Part shown: piece after piece, positions 6,399 to 13,459 of the stretch
How positions within the stretch are numbered: position 1 is the first letter of the stretch
Layout: each line of letters opens with the position of its first letter
NCBI GenBank assembly: GCA_003486385.1
Contig: DNFT01000113.1
Location: forward strand, 1 to 13,580
From: Eubacterium sp.
GTDB taxonomy: Bacteria; Bacillota; Clostridia; Lachnospirales; Lachnospiraceae
DNA: 13,580 bases
Direction of reading: 5' to 3'
The notes under the pieces: model-generated
What the model saw: only the letters and a program-made list of their open reading frames with translations
The model's database searches: none
What the model was told of the DNA's origin: nothing
Position numbers and translations under genes: made by a program

Positions 6399-8684
6399 AT
6401 GATTAAGTTGGGCACTTCCGGAGCATGGCTCTTAAACGGAAAAGAGGTTATTGAAGACGGACCTGAGACGCTGGCGGAAATCAAGGCAAAGACAGGTCAT
6501 GAGGTATCTAAGGCGGAGGCGGCAAAGGAAACTATTGCCTATTCTATATTAGAGAAGCACAATACATCCGATAACATGGGTAAGCTTAAGCTCAGATTTG
6601 ATAAGCTTACATCCCATGATATTACTTTTGTCGGAATTATACAGACTGCAAGAGCATCGGGGCTTGAGAAGTTTCCTATGCCTTATGTTCTTACTAACTG
6701 CCATAACAGTCTTTGTGCTGTCGGCGGAACGATAAACGAGGATGACCACATGTTCGGACTCAGCTGTGCGAAGAAGTACGGCGGAGTGTATGTTCCGCCT
6801 CATCAGGCTGTCATCCATCAGTTTGCGAGGGAGAGACTGGCGGAGTGCGGCGCGATGATTCTTGGCTCAGATTCTCATACGCGTTATGGTGCTCTCGGTA
6901 CAATGGCTATAGGTGAGGGCGGCGGAGAACTTGCAAAGCAGCTTCTTAACAAGACCTATGATGTTGCCATGCCGGGTGTGGTTGCCATATATCTTACAGG
7001 GGAACCGATGAAGGGTGTGGGACCTCAGGATGTTGCGCTTGCGATTATCGGTGCAGTATTTGGCAACGGATATGTCAAGAATAAGGTTATGGAGTTCGTA
7101 GGACCGGGTGTTTCTAACCTGAGCGCCGATTTCAGAATCGGAATTGATGTTATGACAACGGAGACAACATGTCTTTCATCAATATGGAGAACTGATGATA
7201 AAATTAAGGATTTCTATGAGGTACATGGCCGTGGTGAGTGCTATAGTGAGCTTAACCCGGGTGATGTGGCCTACTATGACGGAGTTGTCTATGTAGACCT
7301 TGGCAGCATTAAGCCTATGATTGCAATGCCTTTCCATCCTAGCAATGTATATACCATTGAAGAACTCAATGCTAACCTGATGGATATCCTTGATGACGTA
7401 GAGAAGCGTGCAGCGGTGAGCCTGGACAATAAGGTTCCGTTTACACTCAAGGACAAGGTGATAAACGGAAAGCTCTATGTTGAGCAGGGAATTATTGCAG
7501 GCTGTGCAGGCGGCGGCTTCGAGAATATCTGTGCAGCAGCGGATATACTTAAGGGAAAGAGCATTGGCTCGGACGAGTTCACTCTCAGCGTATATCCTGC
7601 AAGTACGCCTATTTATGCGGAGCTTGCAAGGAACGGAAGACTTGCAGACCTTATGACAACAGGAACCGTTGTTAAGACAGCTTTCTGCGGTCCTTGCTTT
7701 GGAGCCGGGGACACACCTGCCAACAATGCTTTCAGTATCCGTCATTCAACGCGTAACTTCCCTAACCGTGAGGGTTCTAAGCTGCAGAACGGACAGATTG
7801 CTTCTGTTGCACTTATGGATGCGCGTTCAATTGCTGCAACAGCGGCTAACAAGGGCTATCTCACAGCAGCTACGGATGTGGATGTAGAATTTACCAATCC
7901 TACATATCATTTTGATAAGACAATATATGAGAACAGAGTATTTGACAGCAAGGGAGTCGCAGATCCTTCTGTTGAAATTAAGTTTGGTCCGAACATCAAG
8001 GACTGGCCTGAGCAGGTTGCACTCACAGACAATATTCTTATAAAGGTTGTATCGGAGATACATGATCCTGTAACGACAACGGATGAGCTCATCCCGTCGG
8101 GAGAGACTTCATCATACCGTTCCAACCCTCTTGGTCTTGCTGAGTTCACTCTCTCAAGAAAGGATCCTGCGTATGTTGGTCTTGCCAAGGAGATGAGAGC
8201 GGCTGAAGAGGTAAGAAGAAGCGGTGCATGCCCGATGGAGAGCAATGAAGAGGTTAAGCGTGCATTTACAGTTGTCAAGGAAGCATACCCTCAGCTTAAG
8301 GTATCTGAGACAGAAATCGGAAGCACGATATTCGCTGTTAAGCCGGGTGATGGTTCTGCGCGTGAGCAGGCTGCCTCCTGCCAGAGAGTACTTGGCGGTC
8401 TTGCCAATATAGCCAATGAATATGCTACAAAGAGATACCGTTCAAATCTCATCAACTGGGGACTTATTCCTTTCATAATAGACGAGGGTGAACTGCCATT
8501 TAGGAACGGGGACTTCATTTTCATTCCGGGAGCAGCAACAGCTATAAGGGATAAGGCTTCAGAGGTTAGGGCTTATGTTGTCAAGGACAAGCTTGTCGAA
8601 TTTACATTGAAGATTGGTGAGCTTACCGATGATGAGAGACAGATAATACTTGATGGATGTCTCATTAACTATTATAGACATTAA
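6399..8684 (+). CDS. Aconitase-family hydratase (divergent aconitate hydratase)
   Basis: The protein has 761 residues. Family members isomerise citrate to isocitrate with a [4Fe-4S] cluster. Predicted cluster ligands are Cys369 and the 'CGPCFG' pair Cys430/Cys433. The N-terminal domain carries 'GSDSHTRYGALGTMAIG' (156-172), and the C-terminal swivel domain has 'GSAREQAAS' with the 'LGGLANIANEYATKRYRSNL' segment. Two standard signatures differ: the usual GSCTN around the first ligand reads AGCAGG, and GSSRE reads GSARE. The N-terminus has further Cys residues ('CHNSLC', 101-106) that are not the cluster triad. Location after citrate synthase argues for aconitase activity. A related hydratase with another substrate cannot be excluded. 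An agagga site lies 5 bases before the ATG. Confidence 0.88.
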   Translation: MIKLGTSGAWLLNGKEVIEDGPETLAEIKAKTGHEVSKAEAAKETIAYSILEKHNTSDNMGKLKLRFDKLTSHDITFVGIIQTARASGLEKFPMPYVLTNCHNSLCAVGGTINEDDHMFGLSCAKKYGGVYVPPHQAVIHQFARERLAECGAMILGSDSHTRYGALGTMAIGEGGGELAKQLLNKTYDVAMPGVVAIYLTGEPMKGVGPQDVALAIIGAVFGNGYVKNKVMEFVGPGVSNLSADFRIGIDVMTTETTCLSSIWRTDDKIKDFYEVHGRGECYSELNPGDVAYYDGVVYVDLGSIKPMIAMPFHPSNVYTIEELNANLMDILDDVEKRAAVSLDNKVPFTLKDKVINGKLYVEQGIIAGCAGGGFENICAAADILKGKSIGSDEFTLSVYPASTPIYAELARNGRLADLMTTGTVVKTAFCGPCFGAGDTPANNAFSIRHSTRNFPNREGSKLQNGQIASVALMDARSIAATAANKGYLTAATDVDVEFTNPTYHFDKTIYENRVFDSKGVADPSVEIKFGPNIKDWPEQVALTDNILIKVVSEIHDPVTTTDELIPSGETSSYRSNPLGLAEFTLSRKDPAYVGLAKEMRAAEEVRRSGACPMESNEEVKRAFTVVKEAYPQLKVSETEIGSTIFAVKPGDGSAREQAASCQRVLGGLANIANEYATKRYRSNLINWGLIPFIIDEGELPFRNGDFIFIPGAATAIRDKASEVRAYVVKDKLVEFTLKIGELTDDERQIILDGCLINYYRH

Positions 8685-8698
8685 TATAGCTGCTATAT

Positions 8699-8770
8699 CA
8701 GGTAAGCCATCCGCAACCTGCTGTGCAATATGTGTTATTGTATGACAGAGTACCGTGCGGGGCTTACCTG
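8699..8770 (+). terminator. Large structured hairpin after aconitase (terminator or RNA element)
   Basis: The 10-bp arms caggtaagcc (8699-8708) and ggcttacctg (8761-8770) pair perfectly. The stem continues, after a 2-base bulge, with ccgca/tgcgg (8711-8715 / 8756-8760). Inside the loop, gcaata and tattgt form a second stem with a tgtgt loop. It begins 15 bases after the aconitase stop and precedes manA. The T run after it is short and interrupted, so intrinsic termination would be weak. It may mark the operon boundary or be a processed or protective RNA structure. Confidence 0.5.
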
Positions 8771-8823
8771 TTTTGGGCTTTGTAATTGCCTGAATAACAC
8801 ATAAAAATTGGGGGATAAAAACT

Positions 8824-9789
8824 ATGAATAGAGAAGGATTTATTTTTTTAAAGCCGGTATTTAAGGAAATGATATGGGGTGGTAATCGTCTGGCTACGGA
8901 GTTTGGCTATGATATACCGGGGGATGACACGGGAGAGTGCTGGGGAATCAGTGCCCATCCGAATGGCGATTGTACCGTTATGAACGGAAAGTATGCGGGC
9001 ATGAAGCTTTCAAAGCTCTGGAATGAGCATCCTGAGCTATTTGGCAAAGAGAAGGTGGAAGGGGTATTTCCGCTGCTTACCAAGATTATTGACGCGAAGG
9101 CTGACCTTAGTATTCAGGTTCACCCATCGGATGACTATGCCAAGGTTAATGAGAACGGCTCACTTGGAAAGACGGAGTGCTGGTATATTCTTGACTGCCC
9201 GGAGGGTGCTACATTGGTTGTAGGTCACAATGCCAAGGATAAAGAAGAGTGTGCGAAGATGATTCACGAGGGAAGGTGGAGTGAGTTTATCAGAGAGGTT
9301 CCGATACGCAAGGGGGATTTTGTCTCCATCGTGCCGGGTACTGTTCACGCGATAAAGGCAGGTGTCATGCTTCTTGAGACACAGCAGAATAGTGACATCA
9401 CATACCGCGTGTATGATTATGACCGTCTTTCTAACGGCAGGAAGAGGGAGCTTCATATCGAGAAGTCAATTGATGTCATCAATGCACCTGCTTCCCCGGC
9501 ACAGGACAGTATCCATAATTTTGCCAATGTCCGGAAGAATAAGCCTGTTCTTATGGAAAAGAGCGCTTATTATAAGGTATGGAAGCTTGTTGTAGAGGCT
9601 GGCTCGGAGCTACAGCTGTCAAGGGAAAAAGACTTTGACAGCAGTTATCTGCTTGCAAGTGTTGTAGCCGGAAGCGGATATATTAACGATACAGCCATCA
9701 AAAAGGGCGACCATTTCATTGTGACCAATGAATGTGACAGCCTAAGCTTTAGCGGAGATATGGAGATTATCTTATCTGCGCAGATATAA
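8824..9789 (+). CDS. manA: Mannose-6-phosphate isomerase, class I
   Basis: This 321-residue, Zn-dependent cupin enzyme interconverts fructose 6-phosphate and mannose 6-phosphate. All four expected zinc ligands are visible: Gln98 and His100 in 'IQVHPSDDYA', Glu118 in 'GKTECWYIL', and His175 in 'PGTVHAIKAG'. The conserved 'QQNSDITYRVYDY' segment with Arg195 follows. The N-terminal 'LKPVFKEMIWGGNRL' is typical of the short firmicute form. A gggga site 9 bases before the ATG supports the start. Its product feeds, through a phosphomannomutase not in this window, the manC guanylyltransferase at 1222-2523. It is separated from aconitase by the hairpin at 8699-8770 and is 26 bp upstream of the DUF896 gene. 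Confidence 0.95.
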   Translation: MNREGFIFLKPVFKEMIWGGNRLATEFGYDIPGDDTGECWGISAHPNGDCTVMNGKYAGMKLSKLWNEHPELFGKEKVEGVFPLLTKIIDAKADLSIQVHPSDDYAKVNENGSLGKTECWYILDCPEGATLVVGHNAKDKEECAKMIHEGRWSEFIREVPIRKGDFVSIVPGTVHAIKAGVMLLETQQNSDITYRVYDYDRLSNGRKRELHIEKSIDVINAPASPAQDSIHNFANVRKNKPVLMEKSAYYKVWKLVVEAGSELQLSREKDFDSSYLLASVVAGSGYINDTAIKKGDHFIVTNECDSLSFSGDMEIILSAQI

Positions 9790-9815
9790 TTATTGAAACG
9801 AGGAATAGTAATAGT

Positions 9816-10043
9816 ATGACAGAGCAGGAACTTGATAAAATGATTGCGAGAATAAACGAACTCGCACATAAATCTAAAAAAGAAGGTCTGACAGAGGAGG
9901 AAGCTATGGAGCAGACTGAGCTGAGAGGCAAGTATATAGCTAACTTCAGAACCAATTTCCGCAGCCAGCTTGACAAGATAGATGTGAAGCAGGCGGATGG
10001 AACCATTGTGAATCTTGGAGACATGCGCAGAAATAAAATGTAA
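9816..10043 (+). CDS. DUF896 (YnzC-family) small protein
   Basis: This 75-residue, highly charged protein is predicted to form a helical hairpin. The N-terminal 'RINELAHKSKKEGLTEEEA' and the 'LRGKYIANFRTNFRSQL' stretch match the DUF896/YnzC pattern. Its function is not established. In Bacillus subtilis ynzC is the third gene of the LexA-controlled yneA operon, but no SOS box is seen upstream here. A gagga site lies about 10 bases before the ATG. It lies 26 bp after manA and is probably co-transcribed with it. Three bases after its stop begins the dispersed element copy 2, which would fold at the 3' end of its mRNA. Confidence 0.9.
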   Translation: MTEQELDKMIARINELAHKSKKEGLTEEEAMEQTELRGKYIANFRTNFRSQLDKIDVKQADGTIVNLGDMRRNKM

Positions 10044-10046
10044 AAT

Positions 10047-10126
10047 GATGTTGGGGGCAAAACATACAAGCTTAATATAATACGTTATACACGCTAAGTT
10101 TGTAGAGCATGTTTTGCCCCAACATC
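10047..10126 (+). repeat. Dispersed palindromic element, copy 2 (complete)
   Basis: This copy has both arms: gatgttgggggcaaaacat (10047-10065) and atgttttgccccaacatc (10109-10126), which are complementary except for one extra G. Above them, after a 5-base bulge on the 3' side, acaagctta (10066-10074) pairs with taagtttgt (10096-10104) through nine pairs including one G-U. In the apex, tataa-tacg-ttata makes a 5-bp stem with a tetraloop. The core is shared with copies at 62-125 and 13515-13580. It begins 3 bases after the DUF896 stop, so it could also stabilise or end that transcript, although no T run follows. Confidence 0.8.
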
Positions 10127-10198
10127 TGTAAAATGTAATAATGTGCAAAAGCCCGGAATATAATTGAGCAGAAAGGTATCTTAAGTGTGTGGATGTAA

Positions 10199-10804
10199 AT
10201 GCTTAATTGTATCTGGGCTTTTATGCTTATAGCGGGAATAATATATGGTGCATGGTCGGGTAATATGTCCGCTGTGTCAGACGCTGTGCTTGACAGCTCT
10301 GTTCAGGCAGTGGAACTGGTTATATCCATGGCGGGGATCGTTGCAATGTGGTGCGGAATCATGGAGATAGCAGATAATGCAGGCATTGTGAAGCTGTTAT
10401 CAAGATGGCTCAGACCAGTCGTGCTATGGCTGTTTCCCGGTCTGCGTGGGGAGGAAGGGGAAAAGGCTGTTGAATATATAACAATCAACTTTATCATGAA
10501 TATGCTTGGAACAGGGTGGAGCGCAACCGGTCCCGGTCTTATGGCGATGGAGGAGCTTGATAAAATAAATCGGAAAAATAAGCCGGACAGGAATACGGCT
10601 TCTGATGAAATGTGTACATTTCTGGTGCTTAACATATCATCACTCCAGCTTGTCCCTGTTAATATAATCGCATTCAGGAGAGCCTATGGTGCAGTCGCAC
10701 CTGCGTCCATAGTGCTTCCTGCACTGATAGCAACAGGCATGAGTACTATGGCGGCGGTGCTGTTCTGCAAGGCAATGTGTCTGATGAGCAAGGGTCACGA
10801 TTAA
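10199..10804 (+). CDS. spmA: Spore maturation protein A (SpmA, nucleoside-recognition/gate domain)
   Basis: This 201-residue integral membrane protein has hydrophobic segments near residues 3-18, 33-55, 85-105, 138-160 and 168-195. The opening 'MLNCIWAFMLIAGI', the 'GIVAMWCGIMEIADNAGIV' helix and the conserved 'NMLGTGWSATGPGLMAMEEL' segment match SpmA. In Bacillus, SpmA and SpmB are needed for spore core dehydration. The start is fixed by an in-frame stop directly upstream (10196). The ribosome binding site is weak: the nearest purine-rich motif, gaaagg, is about 22 bases away. SpmB, usually the next gene, is absent; the following sequence is a repeat array and then an opposing gene. Confidence 0.9.
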   Translation: MLNCIWAFMLIAGIIYGAWSGNMSAVSDAVLDSSVQAVELVISMAGIVAMWCGIMEIADNAGIVKLLSRWLRPVVLWLFPGLRGEEGEKAVEYITINFIMNMLGTGWSATGPGLMAMEELDKINRKNKPDRNTASDEMCTFLVLNISSLQLVPVNIIAFRRAYGAVAPASIVLPALIATGMSTMAAVLFCKAMCLMSKGHD

Positions 10805-10811
10805 ATAATGG

Positions 10812-10830
10812 ATATTCCGGTATGGAATAT
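10812..10830 (+). other. Short hairpin after spmA
   Basis: The arms atattcc and ggaatat (7 bp, loop ggtat) lie 7 bases after the spmA stop. There is no T run, so it is a poor intrinsic terminator. Its ggaat/attcc arms resemble the 17-bp units that follow and may be a relic of the same array. Confidence 0.3.
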
Positions 10831-10870
10831 TGTTAAGCGGATGGTATACCGATATTGGTAACAGCCATGC

Positions 10871-11006
10871 GTGGAATATATATATGTGTGGAATGTATAT
10901 ATGTGTGGAATGTATATATGCATGAAATGCATATGTGCATTCCATGCATATGTGCATTCCATGCATATGTGCATTCCATGCATATGTGCATTCCATGCAT
11001 ATGTAC
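10871..11006. repeat. Eight-unit 17-bp tandem array forming a 57-bp hairpin
   Basis: Eight contiguous 17-bp units are present with no spacers. Units 1-3 are of type gtggaatgtatatatgt, unit 4 is transitional (atgaaatgcatatgtgc), and units 5-8 are of type attccatgcatatgtgc. The last type is close to the reverse complement of the first, so the array folds on itself around the gaa loop at 10924-10926. Pairing runs from 10867 to 10983: 57 pairs, of which by my count 45 are Watson-Crick, 11 are G-T and one (10878/10972) is A-C. It lies between convergent genes, spmA and the TIGR03915-type gene. Confidence 0.9.
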
Positions 11007-11050
11007 AAGGAATCTATAGTAAATATATGCGGACTGGTAAGGAAGGCATA

Positions 11051-11848
11051 TCAGGAATTATCCGTATAGGTGTTCATATAAGAACGGTATCTGAGAGGCA
11101 TAAGCTGTTTCTGAAGCTTTTCATTATGGCGGGCTTCTATGGAGACGGAGGTACGGAATGTCTCAAAGAGAGCTTCAATAGCTTCGTTACTGTCGAGGGA
11201 TGAGCTTCCGGTATGTTCATGGGTGGCGTCTACAAGTGCTTCAAGATATTCGGGGCTTATTTCAGAAAAAATATATCCGCGGCTTCCACAGTGGTGTATG
11301 GAGCAATAGTTTCGTGTAGTGTCAGCGATGAGCCAGCTCTCATTGTAGAGGCGGTCGGCGAAATGGTGCGATACCAGGTCAAGAATATTATTGTGCGGAG
11401 CGAAGAGGGCAAGCATAAAACTTCCGTGAGAATCGCGATACTGTCCAAAACGCAGAAAGCCAAGATAGTTGTGCGATTCACGGCGTACATTGCGGTCAAG
11501 CTCAGACAGCCGCATGACATAAGGGTTTACAAGGTGGTTCACAATGCCGCTTCCGACCTTGAAGGCATCGATAAGAAAATGGTAAATTACATTGCCCCTG
11601 TCATTATCTCCTGATATGGCAGCATGATATACCTGTGAAAATATCTCAGGAGAAAGCTTACTTCTGATAGTAGAGGCAACCTTAGCTGCAAGAGAGCTGT
11701 CTGGTTCAAAAAATCTGTACTCAGAAAATAGCTCCATATCCTCACCTTCGGTTACGGATATGGATGTCCGGGAGGTTCCAATCTCCCAGGCGCGGTATAT
11801 GGCAGTGAATATGCCATCTACGCTGCCGTCACAGCAACATACAATCAT
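11051..11848 (-). CDS. Probable DNA metabolism protein, TIGR03915 family (DUF4130-type domain)
   Basis: This 265-residue cytoplasmic protein is of uncertain biochemical function. It begins 'MIVCCCDGSVDGIFTAIYRAW', the usual opening of the family. Further family features are 'RESHNYLGFLRF' (123-134), 'PHNNILDLVSHHFADRL' (about 151-167), and the C-terminal 'LQKQLMPLRYRSYM' (245-258). In other bacteria this domain is found next to the TIGR03916 radical SAM protein or joined to a uracil-DNA-glycosylase-like domain. That pairing is the reason for the DNA-metabolism label. Here it is 69 bp after the radical SAM gene on the same strand, with ggagga 6 bases before the ATG, so it is the second gene of the SOS-box operon. 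No clamp motif is seen in this partner. Confidence 0.88.
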   Translation of the reverse strand: MIVCCCDGSVDGIFTAIYRAWEIGTSRTSISVTEGEDMELFSEYRFFEPDSSLAAKVASTIRSKLSPEIFSQVYHAAISGDNDRGNVIYHFLIDAFKVGSGIVNHLVNPYVMRLSELDRNVRRESHNYLGFLRFGQYRDSHGSFMLALFAPHNNILDLVSHHFADRLYNESWLIADTTRNYCSIHHCGSRGYIFSEISPEYLEALVDATHEHTGSSSLDSNEAIEALFETFRTSVSIEARHNEKLQKQLMPLRYRSYMNTYTDNS

Positions 11849-11917
11849 GTTAAATCCTCCAAATAATGTGTCTGTTTTGTGATAAATCTAAAATTCACGA
11901 TTATTTAATGCGTCTTA

Positions 11918-13417
11918 TCAGGTAAGAGGTGAATAATTCACATTGTTGTCATCGAAGAGAGAGAGCTGCCTGTATAGACCTCTCTGCGATACTTCAAGAG
12001 AGTGCCTGCGTTCTGCACCGATAAGCTGTGATACGATATAATCCTCATTCTGGCAGAACAATTCATCCGTCTTTCCATCACATGTAATAAAATATCTTGC
12101 CCTTTTCATGACCACACCCATGCGGGAAATGTCATTGAAGGACAGGCGGGAGTGCCTTCTTGCTCTGAGAATTCGTTCAACCGAGCGCGGACCTATGCCT
12201 GGTATGCGTAACAGCTTCGCCTTAGGTGCTGTGTTTATCTCGACCGGAAAATCTCCGAGATGCTGCAACGCCCAGTCACACTTAGGGTCAATAAATGTAT
12301 TAAAGTTAGGATGAGCCTCAGATAACAGTTCGGCGGCATTGAAACCATAAAAACGAAGGAGCCAGTCTGCCTGATAGAGACGGTGCTCTCTCAAAAGCGG
12401 AGGGCCGTCCTCGGTTGATGGCAATGTGCTGTCATTGTTAACATTGACAAAAGCAGAGTAAAAAACCCTTTTAAGACCGTAATTCTTATAAAGTGCTTCT
12501 GCGATGGTTACAAGCTGGTAATCCGATTCCGGTGCGGCACCTATTATCATCTGTGTGCTCTGACCGGCAGGTACATAAGCCTTAGGACCGCTTCGCGGGT
12601 CGTGCATTCCGGAGTGTGCCGGTAATGAAAAGGCATTGTGTGTCCGGATGGAAAACGAGGAGGTGTAAGCTGATGGATTATCAGTTAAGAATGTGCCTGA
12701 ATTTTGCAAAAAATCTACTGCGGATTCCGGAAAGCCCTGTCTGCGCGCTGCCACCGTATTATAGCCGTATGATGAATGATAGTCGGACAGAAGCTGTTCG
12801 TTTCGCTGTATGCCGAGCTGTATCTGCTTCATAGGTGTAAGTATATTCCTGCGCGATTTATTAGGGGCAATGCTTCTTAGCGCTTCGGCTGTGGCAAGCT
12901 CTAAATTCACACTCATTCTGTCAACGTACCAGCCAGTCTCTTCTATTACAGAGGGGTCTGCACCGGGAATCCCCTTCACATGAATATAACCATTAAAATG
13001 GTATACCAGCCTGAGCATGCGAACAGTCTCTAACAGAAGCTGCATGGTATGTGTGGGTGACACAATAATGCCCGAGCTTAAGAAAAGTCCTTCTATATAA
13101 TTCCGCCTGTAAAATTCCATAGTAAGTGTACATACTTCTTCCGGCGTGAAGGAGGTTCTCAGAACATCGTTGGAACGGCGGTTCATACAGTAGCGGCAGT
13201 CAAAAATACACTCATTGGTAAAAAGTATCTTGAGGAGGGAAATACATCTTCCATCGGCGGCAAAGCTGTGGCAGATACCGGAGCTGACTGTGTTGCCGAT
13301 ACCTGTTCCACTGTTGCTTCTGCCGGAGCCGCTTGATGTGCATGCAGCATCATACTTAGCGGAATCGGAAAGAATCTTAAGTTTTTCTTTAATATCCAAA
13401 TCTTCTTTTATAAGCAT
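11918..13417 (-). CDS. Putative DNA modification/repair radical SAM protein (TIGR03916 family)
   Basis: The protein has 499 residues from the chosen start. The conserved Ser/Gly-rich leader and 'GICHSFAADGRCISLLK' precede the radical SAM cluster site 'CIFDCRYC' (Cys70, Cys74, Cys77). A C-terminal helix-hairpin-helix, 'LLRIPGIGPRSVERILRARR' (about 401-420), suggests DNA binding. Residues 484-488 read QLSLF, an exact sliding-clamp-binding consensus. The frame is open to 13471, but I start at 13417: aaggaga lies 10 bases upstream, the family opening (about 'IKEKLKILSDSAKYDAACTS') then begins at residue 9, and the longer start would lie within the promoter and SOS boxes. Family function is unproven; DNA lesion repair or base modification by radical chemistry is the usual proposal. 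Confidence 0.92.
   Translation of the reverse strand: MLIKEDLDIKEKLKILSDSAKYDAACTSSGSGRSNSGTGIGNTVSSGICHSFAADGRCISLLKILFTNECIFDCRYCMNRRSNDVLRTSFTPEEVCTLTMEFYRRNYIEGLFLSSGIIVSPTHTMQLLLETVRMLRLVYHFNGYIHVKGIPGADPSVIEETGWYVDRMSVNLELATAEALRSIAPNKSRRNILTPMKQIQLGIQRNEQLLSDYHSSYGYNTVAARRQGFPESAVDFLQNSGTFLTDNPSAYTSSFSIRTHNAFSLPAHSGMHDPRSGPKAYVPAGQSTQMIIGAAPESDYQLVTIAEALYKNYGLKRVFYSAFVNVNNDSTLPSTEDGPPLLREHRLYQADWLLRFYGFNAAELLSEAHPNFNTFIDPKCDWALQHLGDFPVEINTAPKAKLLRIPGIGPRSVERILRARRHSRLSFNDISRMGVVMKRARYFITCDGKTDELFCQNEDYIVSQLIGAERRHSLEVSQRGLYRQLSLFDDNNVNYSPLT
11954..11968 (-). other. Predicted beta-clamp-binding motif in the radical SAM protein
   Basis: The codons cag-ctc-tct-ctc-ttc (minus strand) encode QLSLF, residues 484-488 of 499. 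The segment follows an Arg-rich stretch in a short C-terminal tail beyond the HhH domain, the usual location of clamp-binding peptides. The general bacterial consensus is QL[S/D]LF. Clamp binding is inference from the motif. Confidence 0.6.
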
Positions 13418-13440
13418 TTTAATATTATCTCCTTGACAAT

Positions 13441-13454
13441 CGAACGTACGTTTG
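13441..13454. promoter_or_regulatory. LexA (SOS) box 1
   Basis: The sequence cgaacgtacgtttg matches the Bacillus/Clostridium LexA consensus CGAACRNRYGTTYC at 13 of 14 positions. It is nearly symmetric. It lies just downstream of the predicted -10, around the transcription start of the radical SAM operon, where bound repressor would block initiation. Confidence 0.85.
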
Positions 13455-13459
13455 ATAAT

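Noticed and set aside
7179..7745. 188-codon minus-strand open frame within aconitase
   Set aside because: It is wholly antisense to a well-supported gene, and its product is Cys-rich and unlike any family. It is a codon-usage shadow.
9816..10043. DUF896 gene as part of an SOS operon, as in Bacillus
   Set aside because: No LexA box is visible upstream of it or of manA, so the Bacillus regulation cannot be carried over.
9645..10148. 167-codon minus-strand open frame over manA 3' end, DUF896 and the dispersed element
   Set aside because: It overlaps two confidently identified plus-strand genes, and the hydrophobic, Cys/His-rich product reflects reverse reading.
10871..11006. Possible CRISPR array
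   Set aside because: Units are contiguous with no unique spacers, are only 17 bp long, and no cas gene is present.
10871..11203. A 110-codon open frame through the 17-bp array, Cys/Met/His-rich
   Set aside because: The 17-bp period shifts frame at each unit and opens several frames on both strands. The peptide is just translated repeat and runs antisense into the TIGR03915 gene, with no ribosome binding site.
11213..11614. 133-codon plus-strand open frame opposite the TIGR03915 gene
   Set aside because: It is antisense to a recognised family with conserved motifs, and there is no plausible ribosome binding site.
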